DNA of 64,000 nucleotides from Staphylococcus sp. NAM3COL9. Lineage in GTDB: Bacteria; Bacillota; Bacilli; Staphylococcales; Staphylococcaceae. Shown here piece after piece: positions 30,438-38,110 of this stretch. The stretch spans positions 135,674 to 199,673 of the forward strand of contig NZ_LGPC01000014.1 in assembly GCF_001431205.1 (NCBI RefSeq), in the 5' to 3' direction. A program made the position numbers and the translations under genes. Under the pieces are notes generated by a model. The model was given only the letters and a program-made list of their open reading frames with translations. It had not been told where the DNA came from and did not search any database. Each line of letters opens with the position of its first letter. Within the stretch, counting starts at the first letter, position 1.

Positions 30438-31400
30438 ATGCAACACTTTAAAAGTAAAATTGAACACTATCAAATTTATATATATTTTGTAGCACTTATA
30501 CTAGGTATGTTAGCTGGTTTAACCTCACAAATATTTTCATTTTTTCTAGAGTCAGTAATCTCAATTTTTATTGGCGTTTTAATGTTTACCATGTTTTCAC
30601 AAATTCCTTTTTTCAATATCCGCCAAAATCTTTTTGATACGAAATATATAATTGCATTAATTTTATCTAACTTTATAATCATACCTACCTTTGTTTATAC
30701 TTTAATACAATTATTTGATGTTAGTTCTGCTCCAATATTAATTGGACTGTATCTCGTACTGTTAACACCGTGCATTGATTACGTTATCGTCTTCACTGCA
30801 TTAGGAAAAGGAAATGCGCAGTATATGCTTATTTCTACACCTATATTATTTGTATTACAAATTATTCTACTGCCCGTTTATTTCACTATTTTTTTTAATA
30901 ATGAAATATTATCAATCATTGATGTAGGACCATTTATTAATGCTTTTTTCACATTTATCATTATCCCTTTGATACTTGCATTATTATTACAACTGCTCAG
31001 TAAAAAATCTAGCTCTATAAATCGTGTCCTAAGTCTTACTGCCTGGTTGCCTGAACTCTTCATGTCACTCGTACTTTTTTCTGTTGTAGGTTCACAAATA
31101 AACAAGATTACGAATGATTTAAATATCGTATTAAGTGTCGTACCTATTTATATCTGTTTTATGATTATTGCACCTTTAATAGGGTTAATCTGTGGAAAGT
31201 TGTTTCATTTAGACATACCCAATTTAAGAACATTAGCTTTCAGTTCTAGTACAAGAAACGCATTGGTTGTGTTACCCCTTGCTCTTTCCTTACCAGATCA
31301 TTGGGTAACAATCACTACAACAGTCATTATTACTCAAACATTAACCGAACTCATTGGTGAACTTGTTTACATTAAAATTATTCCTAAGCTTATAAAATAA
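30438..31400 (+). CDS. BASS/ACR3-like transporter
   Basis: This is a 320-residue membrane protein with about ten helices. LVLLTPCIDYVIVFTALGKG and FSSSTRNALVVLPLALSLP are the two re-entrant motif regions of the bile acid:sodium symporter superfamily, nearest to ACR3 arsenite exporters. The usual ACR3 cysteine is placed in TPCID. No arsR or arsC gene is adjacent, so arsenite as substrate is not supported by context. The ATG follows a GCGAGG site. Confidence 0.75.
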   Translation: MQHFKSKIEHYQIYIYFVALILGMLAGLTSQIFSFFLESVISIFIGVLMFTMFSQIPFFNIRQNLFDTKYIIALILSNFIIIPTFVYTLIQLFDVSSAPILIGLYLVLLTPCIDYVIVFTALGKGNAQYMLISTPILFVLQIILLPVYFTIFFNNEILSIIDVGPFINAFFTFIIIPLILALLLQLLSKKSSSINRVLSLTAWLPELFMSLVLFSVVGSQINKITNDLNIVLSVVPIYICFMIIAPLIGLICGKLFHLDIPNLRTLAFSSSTRNALVVLPLALSLPDHWVTITTTVIITQTLTELIGELVYIKIIPKLIK

Positions 31401-31560
31401 CCGATTAAAATTGAAGATTTATATCTCTAAATTCGACATTTAAGTATTGAACAATTCATTTTTTCATATAATTAATTATAATAACTAAAAATCGATCAAA
31501 TATATTGGTTTGTTCGGATTGTTGTATGGTAAACTATTTTACAAAGAGGAGCTTGATGTT

Positions 31561-31695
31561 ATGAAAAAAATTGCATTAGTCTTATTAGGTGTTGTTTCAT
31601 TTGCACTATTAGTAAAATCTTTATTTAGTACATCTACTGATTACGGAACAGACGAATATATTGTTGAAGAAGACAGAACAAACGATCAATTTTAA
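31561..31695 (+). CDS. Small membrane-anchored peptide, 44 residues
   Basis: The ATG at 31561 follows an AGAGGAG site. The peptide begins MKKIALVLLGVVSFALLVKS and ends with an acidic tail (EEDRTNDQF). It has one N-terminal membrane helix and no lipobox. A longer frame starting upstream uses a TTG without a site and is not preferred. It resembles the peptide at 29855-29989 in size and plan. Confidence 0.6.
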   Translation: MKKIALVLLGVVSFALLVKSLFSTSTDYGTDEYIVEEDRTNDQF

Positions 31696-31742
31696 TTTTA
31701 ACACTGCAATGCTGTCTAATCATTTTAGAAATATATAAAGCG

Positions 31743-31778
31743 AGGCTGAGTTCATATACACATTACTCAGTCTTTTTT
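31743..31778 (+). terminator. Terminator after the 31561 gene
   Basis: AGGCTGAGT (31743-31751) pairs with ACTCAGTCT (31765-31773) with one G-T pair, followed by six T residues. Confidence 0.85.
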
Positions 31779-31918
31779 ATATCGTTTAATCAGCCTGTTT
31801 AAAATCCAATTATTTTCTATTTAATCCAAAATGCTTTAACATAACTATTAGTTAACATTTTACATTTTTTATTCCATACTTCTTTTCCTTTCGTATTTCT
31901 ATTTGATGGGGTGATAAA

Positions 31919-32095
31919 ATGCAAATTCTAAGAAAAGTTTATGAAAACAAGGCGCCTATTTATCATATAAAGACAAATTCAGGTCTATTAATTAAAGTCA
32001 AAACCAATGACACATCGAATAAAGCTGAAATAACTCACTTATTAACTGCCGTTGCTAAAGATATGGACGAAAAATTAAAAAATAATATTGAATAA
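31919..32095 (+). CDS. Small protein, paralogue A of a tandem pair
   Basis: This 58-residue protein begins MQILRKVYENKAPIYHIKTN and has a GGGGTGA site before the ATG. It is clearly paralogous to the protein at 32878-33045: both share an LRKVY..APIYH(I/V)KT core, a beta-strand region, then a helical, acidic C-terminus. There is no membrane segment. It ends just before a strong bidirectional terminator. I do not recognise the family. Confidence 0.7.
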   Translation: MQILRKVYENKAPIYHIKTNSGLLIKVKTNDTSNKAEITHLLTAVAKDMDEKLKNNIE

Positions 32096-32124
32096 CGATT
32101 TATCTCAATACCATTTACTCAAAT

Positions 32125-32177
32125 AAAGATACAGTCCAATAAATTGAATTAAATTCAACTTATTGGACTGTATCTTT
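32125..32177. terminator. Strong bidirectional terminator
   Basis: AAAGATACAGTCCAATAA (32125-32142) pairs perfectly with TTATTGGACTGTATCTTT (32160-32177). It lies between the convergent small genes at 31919-32095 (+) and 32185-32415 (-). Confidence 0.9.
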
Positions 32178-32184
32178 ATATACT

Positions 32185-32415
32185 TTAATTCATAACAACT
32201 ATAATAAAACCTACAAATAATATAAGCATAGATAACCTAGGTTTTTGCTTTCCTACTAATCCAATAAGTAAGACTAATGATAGCCCAACAATGAGTAATT
32301 GACGATTAAAAGCTATAATACCCATGGCATCACCAACCATCATGATCACACCATAAATAATTATCAATGCTATAAATATGCTACAAACCAATGATAGTAT
32401 ATTGAGTAACTTCAT
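32185..32415 (-). CDS. Small membrane protein, unknown
   Basis: This 76-residue protein begins MKLLNILSLVCSIFIALIII and has three hydrophobic segments with a short basic GKQKPRLS loop between the second and third. An AAAGGATG site precedes the ATG. It lies between the two paralogous small genes but on the other strand. The family is unknown. Confidence 0.65.
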   Translation of the reverse strand: MKLLNILSLVCSIFIALIIIYGVIMMVGDAMGIIAFNRQLLIVGLSLVLLIGLVGKQKPRLSMLILFVGFIIVVMN

Positions 32416-32877
32416 TTTTTACATCCTTTTATTTTAAATGATACTTTAAATATAACTTATCGCTATTATAAAAGAAATACGCCACTTCGAAAAGTGGCGT
32501 GAAATCTCGAATCGAAAATATATTCCACACTAAAGTTTGGAGGACTTCTTGTGCTTAGTTATATTTACCCGTTTTTATATAATAAAAACCCAAATAACTA
32601 AATTTCAGAAAACGTTCTCAAATTATTTATTTCGAACTTATAATTTATTTATCAATAAAGAATATATCAAGATATGTAAATATTAATAAATTTAAATAAA
32701 ATTAATCATACTGTTGGAAATGCATCCAACAAAAAGTTATCCTATAGTTAAAGCATTAATAACTACCAAATTATTTTATAAAAGTAATTGCAAGTTACGA
32801 TAACAACTCAATTCTTTATTTTTAACTGTTATGTGTTACTAATTACATAGAATTGTTTCAGATAAAAGGGTGATGAA
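32416..32877. other. Intergenic region with GC-rich hairpin and possible 16-residue peptide
   Basis: These 462 bases are AT-rich. A perfect 9-bp hairpin ACGCCACTT/AAGTGGCGT lies at 32488-32509. A GGAGG site at 32539-32543 is followed 7 bases later by a 17-codon GTG frame (32551-32601). The remainder holds no visible gene. Confidence 0.4.
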
Positions 32878-33045
32878 ATGGAAGTACTACGTAAAGTTTA
32901 TAAAGATGACGAGCCTATCTACCATGTCAAAACAGATAAAGGTTCTGTTATTAGAATTAAAGGTTCTGATGATTTGACGGACTCTGAAACTGAAGAATTA
33001 TTAATGTTAGTTTCTCAAGATATTGATAAAATGAAAAAACAATAA
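32878..33045 (+). CDS. Small protein, paralogue B of a tandem pair
   Basis: This 55-residue protein begins MEVLRKVYKDDEPIYHVKTD and has an AAAGGGTGATGA site before the ATG. It shares about half its residues with the product of 31919-32095. It has no membrane segment and ends MKKQ. A possible third, decayed copy follows near 33163-33229. The family is unknown. Confidence 0.7.
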   Translation: MEVLRKVYKDDEPIYHVKTDKGSVIRIKGSDDLTDSETEELLMLVSQDIDKMKKQ

Positions 33046-33217
33046 ATCAGAAGCTTAACGATATACATTTAATTTAGTGTATCGACTATAGACGTTCTTA
33101 TAGACATTAAGGGGCTATCACATTTGTTTGAAAAGAATGGCTTTCTAAATGATTTTTTGTAAAGACGATGAGTTCAAAAAAACTAAATTACATCTGGGTA
33201 AAATCCTAGTTAAATTT

Positions 33218-33252
33218 AAAAAGTAGTTTCCATTTTGGAAGCTACTTTTTTA
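33218..33252 (+). terminator. Terminator downstream of paralogue B
   Basis: AAAAAGTAGtTTCC pairs with GGAAgCTACTTTTT around a short loop, with a T-run on the plus strand. Confidence 0.8.
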
Positions 33253-33319
33253 AAAATCTATCTATCCATTTTGTCTTAATGTTAAACAGTTCAAACGCAT
33301 TTCGTTTATTAAAAACTAC

Positions 33320-33760
33320 TTAATATCTTGCTATCATTTCGAATGTAATATGTGGAATATTGTCTTCTAAATAAATATCAGAAACCCCTTTAAAGCCCAA
33401 TGATTCATAAAATGATTTTAAATAAGCTTGTCCGGAAATGCTGATTAATGACCCACTATATTTTTCATTTATAATATCGATTGTTTTCTGCACAATGTCA
33501 CGTCCATAGCCTCGCATTCTATAGTTTTGTGCCACCAACACTCTTCCGAAACTAATATGTGACTCGTGCTCTACAATACGTGTGTATGCGGCAATACGGT
33601 TTTCATCCTTCAATATGATGTTCAAAGCTTCTTCGTCGTCTTTATCTATTTCTTGGTACGCACATTTTTGCTCTACTACGAATACTTTTATTCTTTCTTC
33701 TAAAATATGTAATAGTTCAATATTCGACAAATCTTTCGTCCGTTTAACTACTAATTCCAT
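33320..33760 (-). CDS. GNAT acetyltransferase, ElaA family
   Basis: This 146-residue protein is a GNAT enzyme of the ElaA type. The N-terminal half has ERIKVFVVEQKCAYQEID (the family FVVEQ..Y.E.D pattern). The acetyl-CoA loop is YRMRGYGRDIV, and a C-terminal FYESLGFKGVSD is also typical. The ATG follows a GGAGG site. The substrate is unknown. Confidence 0.88.
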   Translation of the reverse strand: MELVVKRTKDLSNIELLHILEERIKVFVVEQKCAYQEIDKDDEEALNIILKDENRIAAYTRIVEHESHISFGRVLVAQNYRMRGYGRDIVQKTIDIINEKYSGSLISISGQAYLKSFYESLGFKGVSDIYLEDNIPHITFEMIARY

Positions 33761-33846
33761 AAAATACCTCCTATAATGCTTAGAAAATCGACTGAATTAC
33801 TAATATCGCTATTTCCGTAGTTGGTTACAGTTTATTTCTACGTATA

Positions 33847-34233
33847 TTATTGTTCTACAAGTTGAATTAAATTACCACAAGTATCATTTATAATGGCAAG
33901 TTTGGTGCCATCAACTTCCTTAGGTTCAGTATGAAACTCAACATCTAAATTAACTAACTGCTCATGCGATGCTTCCATGCTTTCAACACCAAACATGGTT
34001 ACGGGTATACCAGCACTATATAAACCTTCTTGATAGTTTTTGGCGATTGCACTCACATTAGGTTCTAACAAAATTTCAACTGGATTATTAGAATTAGTTT
34101 CTTTTACAGTCAACCATTTAAATTCTCCGCCCATTTCAATATCATGTTTAATTTCAAATCCTAATTTTTCAGTATAGAATTGTTTTGCTTTATCTTGATT
34201 ATCAACAAAAATGCTCATAGCAATAATTTTCAT
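33847..34233 (-). CDS. VOC-family (glyoxalase-like) protein
   Basis: This 128-residue protein has the vicinal oxygen chelate fold: two babbabb modules, with DNQDKAKQFYTEKLGFEIKH at the start, FKWLTV and VEILLEP in the first half, and NDTCGNLIQLVEQ at the end. The GNLIQL metal-ligand region is present. Members include glyoxalases, dioxygenases and antibiotic-binding proteins; this one cannot be assigned further. Confidence 0.85.
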   Translation of the reverse strand: MKIIAMSIFVDNQDKAKQFYTEKLGFEIKHDIEMGGEFKWLTVKETNSNNPVEILLEPNVSAIAKNYQEGLYSAGIPVTMFGVESMEASHEQLVNLDVEFHTEPKEVDGTKLAIINDTCGNLIQLVEQ

Positions 34234-34425
34234 ATCGATCGACCTTCTCTCTTTTTCTGTTTTTATAATATTAGTACATCTTAATACTTCTCCTATTTAG
34301 CAAGCTAATTTGCATAATACCAGTATATGATAACGCCTTTATAAATTCACTAATTTGAAAATAAGTAGTGTGTATACTACAATTACAAACGAAATTTATT
34401 ACAATTCGTTTGGGAGTGATTAATT

Positions 34426-34626
34426 GTGAAAATACTAATTGAATTACGCGAAAAATATAATTTAAGTATCTCTAAATTAGTTGTTAATTTAAATAATAAC
34501 TATGGCAAAGATTTTAGAATTTGTCAGATTTGGGATTGGGAAAATGGATACCGTAATGTTTCAGAAAATGAGATTGCCATTCTCGCAGATTATTTCAAAG
34601 TTTCTAAACAGACATTTAATGTATAA
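34426..34626 (+). CDS. Small Xre-type helix-turn-helix protein
   Basis: This 66-residue protein begins at GTG after a GGGAGTG site. It is a single helix-turn-helix domain: LIELREKYNLSISKLVVNLN, then IWDWENGYRNVSENEIAILADYF, the recognition-helix pattern of Xre/Cro regulators. It probably regulates its own or neighbouring promoters. It is not adjacent to a recognisable toxin gene. A strong terminator follows at 34695-34732. Confidence 0.75.
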   Translation: MKILIELREKYNLSISKLVVNLNNNYGKDFRICQIWDWENGYRNVSENEIAILADYFKVSKQTFNV

Positions 34627-34694
34627 TAACGCTATGATATTAAGCCAAGTACTCATCAAAAGACTGAAATTCATATGGCGTTCTTAGTTATAAT

Positions 34695-34732
34695 AACGTG
34701 GAAAACGACAATCGTTTTCCATGTTATTTTTT
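34695..34732 (+). terminator. Terminator after the helix-turn-helix gene
   Basis: AACGTGGAAAACGA pairs with TCGTTTTCCATGTT around a CAA loop, followed by a T-run of at least seven. Confidence 0.9.
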
Positions 34733-34918
34733 TAAATATAATAGTAATAAAATAATCTACGCTTTCCAAATATTCGTAACAGATCGTGTAATGCTCACAA
34801 GTTCCCAGTGTTGCTTATAATTAACTTCTTGTAGGAATCGTTTACACGTTCATCAAAAGCTTCAAAACTTTCTTCATATTGCATGTATAATATCGCTGTA
34901 TACTTTAAAGTTTCAAAA

Positions 34919-35728
34919 CTATTTTAGTTCATAATTTAACCACTCTATAATTTCATTAAATATACTATTGTTATGAGAAGATTCGTTAAATATTTCGTGT
35001 TGCAATCCGTCAAAAATATGAATGGATTTATGCTCAGACCCTATTTCGTCATATAATTGAATTGAGTCCTTATAGCTAACTAAACCGTCTTCTTTACCAT
35101 GTAAGATTAATATATTATCCTTCAACTGCTTTGCGTTGTTTTTTAAATATTCAACACCATCAAGTAATGTATAAACTAGCCCCATGGATATTTGTTTAGC
35201 ATTTAATTCATCCAGTTTATACTTTTCCACAACTGTTTGGTCAGAACATAACCCATCACCTAATTCATTTTTTACATATTCATGAGGAGAAACACTTCTA
35301 TCTGGCTCACCAAACAATTTAATATTATAACGTGTAAGCGCCCCCGAGGTGATTATGCCATCTACTAAATTGGGATATTGAGTGCTAAATAACGTCACTA
35401 TGCATCCTCCCATGCTATGGCCAATCAAGTATACTTGACCCTCGAAATTTGTTTTAACATAATTCATAACTTCCGATAAATCCTCCACTATTTCATTCAT
35501 ACTACTGTAATAGGTTTGAGGTCCTTCTGAGCGTCCATGGCCTCTTTGATCATATCGGACAACATTGAATCTATTTAAATTTAAATGTGCTGTTAATTCA
35601 TCATAACGATCTAAATGTTCACCTAAACCATGTACTATAATAATATTTGCTTGTGCATTTTCAACGTCGTTTATTTTAGTATAAATTCGGGTACTATCTT
35701 TGGAATTTAAATATTTAATATAATTCAT
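34919..35728 (-). CDS. Alpha/beta hydrolase, monoacylglycerol lipase-like
   Basis: I use the start MNYIKYLNSKDSTRI, which follows an AAGGTGG site, giving 269 residues. It is a serine hydrolase of the lysophospholipase/monoacylglycerol lipase type. The oxyanion motif is VHGLGEHLDRY, the nucleophile is Ser105 in GHSMGG, and the acid and His are in LHGKEDGLVS and FDGLQHEIFN. It lacks a signal peptide, so it is intracellular. An RYDQRGHGRSEG motif is typical of the family. Confidence 0.88.
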   Translation of the reverse strand: MNYIKYLNSKDSTRIYTKINDVENAQANIIIVHGLGEHLDRYDELTAHLNLNRFNVVRYDQRGHGRSEGPQTYYSSMNEIVEDLSEVMNYVKTNFEGQVYLIGHSMGGCIVTLFSTQYPNLVDGIITSGALTRYNIKLFGEPDRSVSPHEYVKNELGDGLCSDQTVVEKYKLDELNAKQISMGLVYTLLDGVEYLKNNAKQLKDNILILHGKEDGLVSYKDSIQLYDEIGSEHKSIHIFDGLQHEIFNESSHNNSIFNEIIEWLNYELK

Positions 35729-35905
35729 AAAATCCACCTTTTCTTTTGAATTATTTTCGAATAACAATTTCATTCTAACGATGCTCTAAAACAAAATGAC
35801 TATATGCTTATTCACTTACGTATAAACATTAATATATTGTATCTATACCCCTAATTTTCTAATATATTTTATCTTTCGTAGTATATAAAAACGGTTTAAT
35901 TAAAA

Positions 35906-35936
35906 GTGTCAACAAAGTCAGAAACTTTGTTGACAC
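35906..35936 (-). terminator. Terminator after tspO-like gene
   Basis: GTGTCAACAAAGT (35906-35918) pairs perfectly with ACTTTGTTGACAC (35924-35936), with four T residues after it on the minus strand. Confidence 0.85.
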
Positions 35937-35950
35937 TCCGAATTAAAATC

Positions 35951-36445
35951 TTATTTACAGAACCGATTTGAATATTCTGGGTTATCTTTATTGAGCAACC
36001 AATTTCCAGTATTTAAATAGCTAGCATAACTAGACCAAAGGACATAAGGGAAAAGCAAAATGCCTGAAATAGGTCTGTTTTTAAAAAATACTACAACGTT
36101 AGTCGTTACTGCTATTAATAAAATAAAACTCTCAATCAACGCGATACCCCTTACTTTCTTTTTAAAATACAATAATGACCACAGAAAGTTCAAACTAAGA
36201 TGAGTATAATGCGTAGCAGTTGCTGCTTTGGTATGTGTTCCATTACGTTTAATCAAATTATAAGCTATGCCCATACATAGATATAATATAGGCCATACAA
36301 TAGGAAAAGCATATCGTGGTGGAGAATAAGGTGGTTTTTCAAATTTACCATAATCTTTTGGTGCTTCTTTCGCAGTAATTTTCCCTATCATATTGCCACC
36401 CACAAAAGGTAATAATGTTCTCGTTAACATTTTTATAATTTCCAT
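35951..36445 (-). CDS. TspO/MBR family membrane protein
   Basis: This 164-residue protein has five membrane helices. It shows the TspO signatures KPPYSPPRYAFPIVWPILYL, LNFLWSLLYF and LLFPYVLWSSYASYLNTGNWLLN. TspO proteins bind porphyrins and can act in their photodegradation or in stress signalling. The ATG has an AGGAGG site. It sits directly downstream of the two UV-repair-type genes on the same strand (11-base gap), so an operon is likely. Confidence 0.9.
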   Translation of the reverse strand: MEIIKMLTRTLLPFVGGNMIGKITAKEAPKDYGKFEKPPYSPPRYAFPIVWPILYLCMGIAYNLIKRNGTHTKAATATHYTHLSLNFLWSLLYFKKKVRGIALIESFILLIAVTTNVVVFFKNRPISGILLFPYVLWSSYASYLNTGNWLLNKDNPEYSNRFCK

Positions 36446-36456
36446 TATAATTCCTC

Positions 36457-36834
36457 CTATTTCAAATTTTTAATAATTGAAGTTTGCTTTATATATTCAA
36501 CATTGTAAAAGTCAGCCATACTTTTGAGAAATTCTAAAAGATAAGTTTCATCTATTTTATGTTTTTGAAATTGATATTTTAAATCTTTCTGGAATTCATT
36601 TTCTGATGTACTTCGCAGTTTTTTAAAATACCCCCACATATGATCATAAGCATTGGTGATAGAACCTTCAGTTGGCTTTATTGTTAACGCATCCGAAATC
36701 AATGTTGCGATATCACCATATGTCGGATTTTGTTTCATTGTTTCTCTAATGTTATTGTAACTATTTTGATTGTGCCACAAAACTTCATATTTATACTGAC
36801 GCCATAAATGTTCAATTTGATAACGTTGTTTCAT
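36457..36834 (-). CDS. YbgA-like protein (DUF1722)
   Basis: I use the start at MKQRYQIEHLWRQYKYEVLW, giving 125 residues; the longer frame upstream lies inside the neighbouring gene. The protein matches DUF1722/YbgA: LWRQYKYEVLWHNQNSYNN, an AYDHMWGYFKK core and LLEFLKSMADFYNVEYIKQ. DUF1722 is often found next to or fused with photolyase or DUF523 proteins. Its start overlaps the pyrimidine-dimer glycosylase-like gene by 23 bases, pointing to coupled expression and a DNA-repair role. Confidence 0.8.
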   Translation of the reverse strand: MKQRYQIEHLWRQYKYEVLWHNQNSYNNIRETMKQNPTYGDIATLISDALTIKPTEGSITNAYDHMWGYFKKLRSTSENEFQKDLKYQFQKHKIDETYLLEFLKSMADFYNVEYIKQTSIIKNLK

Positions 36835-37324
36835 GTTTATCCATACCTTTTTTAATACCACATCGAGGCGGTATTTTATCTTTTTTCCATTTATTGAATA
36901 ATAGTACTTGATATAATTCAAACGCATCTTCACCATGTACTTTACAATCACCAAAAACATAAAATGGAGGTAGCTTTTCATGTGAAAAATATTTTTGATA
37001 CTCTTCTGTATAAACAATTTTTCTCAAATGTGCTATATCATTTTTAAAGTCAACAGAGCGTTTTCCTCCCCGTCGAATGTGCTCTTCATTCATGCTTTCT
37101 AAAATGTTGAAAGCATCTATAATATAGGGTTCCCCATTGTTATAAACATGAGCAACAATGGGGTGTTTAATGTAATTACTGTTTACATCAACAAGGTTTA
37201 ACTTTGCTAAACATACCCTAATAATTTGATATAATTCTAATACTTGTTTCGATAACCTTCTATTATCTAAAAAACGCGCACTTTTTTTATGGTCTGAGCT
37301 TATTCTGAAGATTTGCATATGCAT
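36812..37324 (-). CDS. Pyrimidine dimer DNA glycosylase / endonuclease V family
   Basis: This 170-residue protein matches the Pyr_excise family related to T4 endonuclease V: N-terminal MQIFRISSDHKKSARFLDNRRLSKQ, with KHPIVAHVYNNGEPYI and a central HIRRGGKRSVD. Members excise UV-induced pyrimidine dimers or process nearby DNA lesions. It is the first gene of a probable three-gene unit with the YbgA-like and TspO-like genes. Confidence 0.8.
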   Translation of the reverse strand: MHMQIFRISSDHKKSARFLDNRRLSKQVLELYQIIRVCLAKLNLVDVNSNYIKHPIVAHVYNNGEPYIIDAFNILESMNEEHIRRGGKRSVDFKNDIAHLRKIVYTEEYQKYFSHEKLPPFYVFGDCKVHGEDAFELYQVLLFNKWKKDKIPPRCGIKKGMDKHETTLSN

Positions 37325-37599
37325 CTCCCCCTTACTTTTACAGATTATGAATACTCTAACAAAGTCATTTTATAAAATCACTACACTTATTATTCACTTT
37401 TAAGCATTCATTTGCAAATAATAAACTATTCCCTACAACTTAAGTTATCTAAAAACAAATCAATCTTCAGTATATAAAACGTTAAATTAAATACTTTTTA
37501 ATTTATTTATAAAGAATCTCTCTAATTTCGTTTAATATCAACCTTTGTCCAACTTTTATTTTACAGTTAATGATATGCTTATATAGGAGGCTGATATTA

Positions 37600-37872
37600 A
37601 TGTCAAAATATATATTATCGTATAATTTGAATTCTATTTCATATGGTTATGAAAAATTGCCTGCTAAATTAAACGCCTTAGGTAATGCTTTGTATATTTA
37701 TAGAGGGTTATGGCTTTTGAAAAGCGATTTAGATAGAAATGAAATATACGAAAGTATTAAAAATTCCTTTAATTCAAACGATGATTTTTTAATATTTAAA
37801 TTTGAAGAAAGTCCATTAGGTATGTTGAGTGAACAAAAATACGATGAAATCTTACAAATACTTAATGATTAA
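37600..37872 (+). CDS. Cas2/VapD-like ('SinR-family') small protein
   Basis: This 90-residue protein starts MSKYILSYNLNS after an AGGAGG site; a longer frame upstream has none. The order of elements (a Y.(I/L)SYDLN-like first strand, a helix containing YEKLPAKLNALGNAL, then GLWLLKSDLDRNEIYES and DDFLIFKF) matches the ferredoxin-fold family annotated as SinR, related to Cas2 and VapD nucleases. No CRISPR array or cas gene is nearby. The catalytic Asp of Cas2 (YD.) is replaced by Asn in SYNLN. Confidence 0.65.
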   Translation: MSKYILSYNLNSISYGYEKLPAKLNALGNALYIYRGLWLLKSDLDRNEIYESIKNSFNSNDDFLIFKFEESPLGMLSEQKYDEILQILND

Positions 37873-37901
37873 ACACATCCCAAGTTAATGATGTGTTTTT
37901 T
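37873..37901 (+). terminator. Terminator of the Cas2-like gene
   Basis: ACACATC (37873-37879) pairs with GATGTGT (37890-37896), followed by T residues. It starts at the base after the stop codon. Confidence 0.8.
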
Positions 37902-38069
37902 ATTTACATAAATTTCATGTAATAATGTTTGCTAGTAAATCATATTATTATGATTTTAAAGTGCATCTTACCTGGCATACGGATTGAGCCAGTAGTCTCT
38001 CGCTTATATTATTCCCTAATACCTCAGCACTTAAAAAAATCGTTACTAACTTAGTTATATACGTAAAAT

Positions 38070-38107
38070 AAGTAAAGCCTACAAATATTAACTTGTAGGC
38101 TTTACTT
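38070..38107. terminator. Terminator of the SDR gene
   Basis: AAGTAAAGCCTACAA (38070-38084) pairs perfectly with TTGTAGGCTTTACTT (38093-38107). It lies just before the minus-strand stop at 38111. Confidence 0.9.
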
Positions 38108-38110
38108 ATT

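Noticed and set aside
30438..31400. Arsenite resistance operon
   Set aside because: The transporter is ACR3-like, but no arsR or arsC lies next to it; the ArsC-fold protein at 20611 is 10 kb away and is of the Spx/YusI type.
34426..34626. Toxin-antitoxin pair around the small helix-turn-helix gene
   Set aside because: No adjacent small toxin-like gene on the same strand within the same transcript; the gene is followed at once by a terminator.
36835..37017. N-terminal extension of the YbgA-like protein
   Set aside because: The extension lies wholly inside the glycosylase-like gene in another frame, and DUF1722 begins at MKQRYQ.
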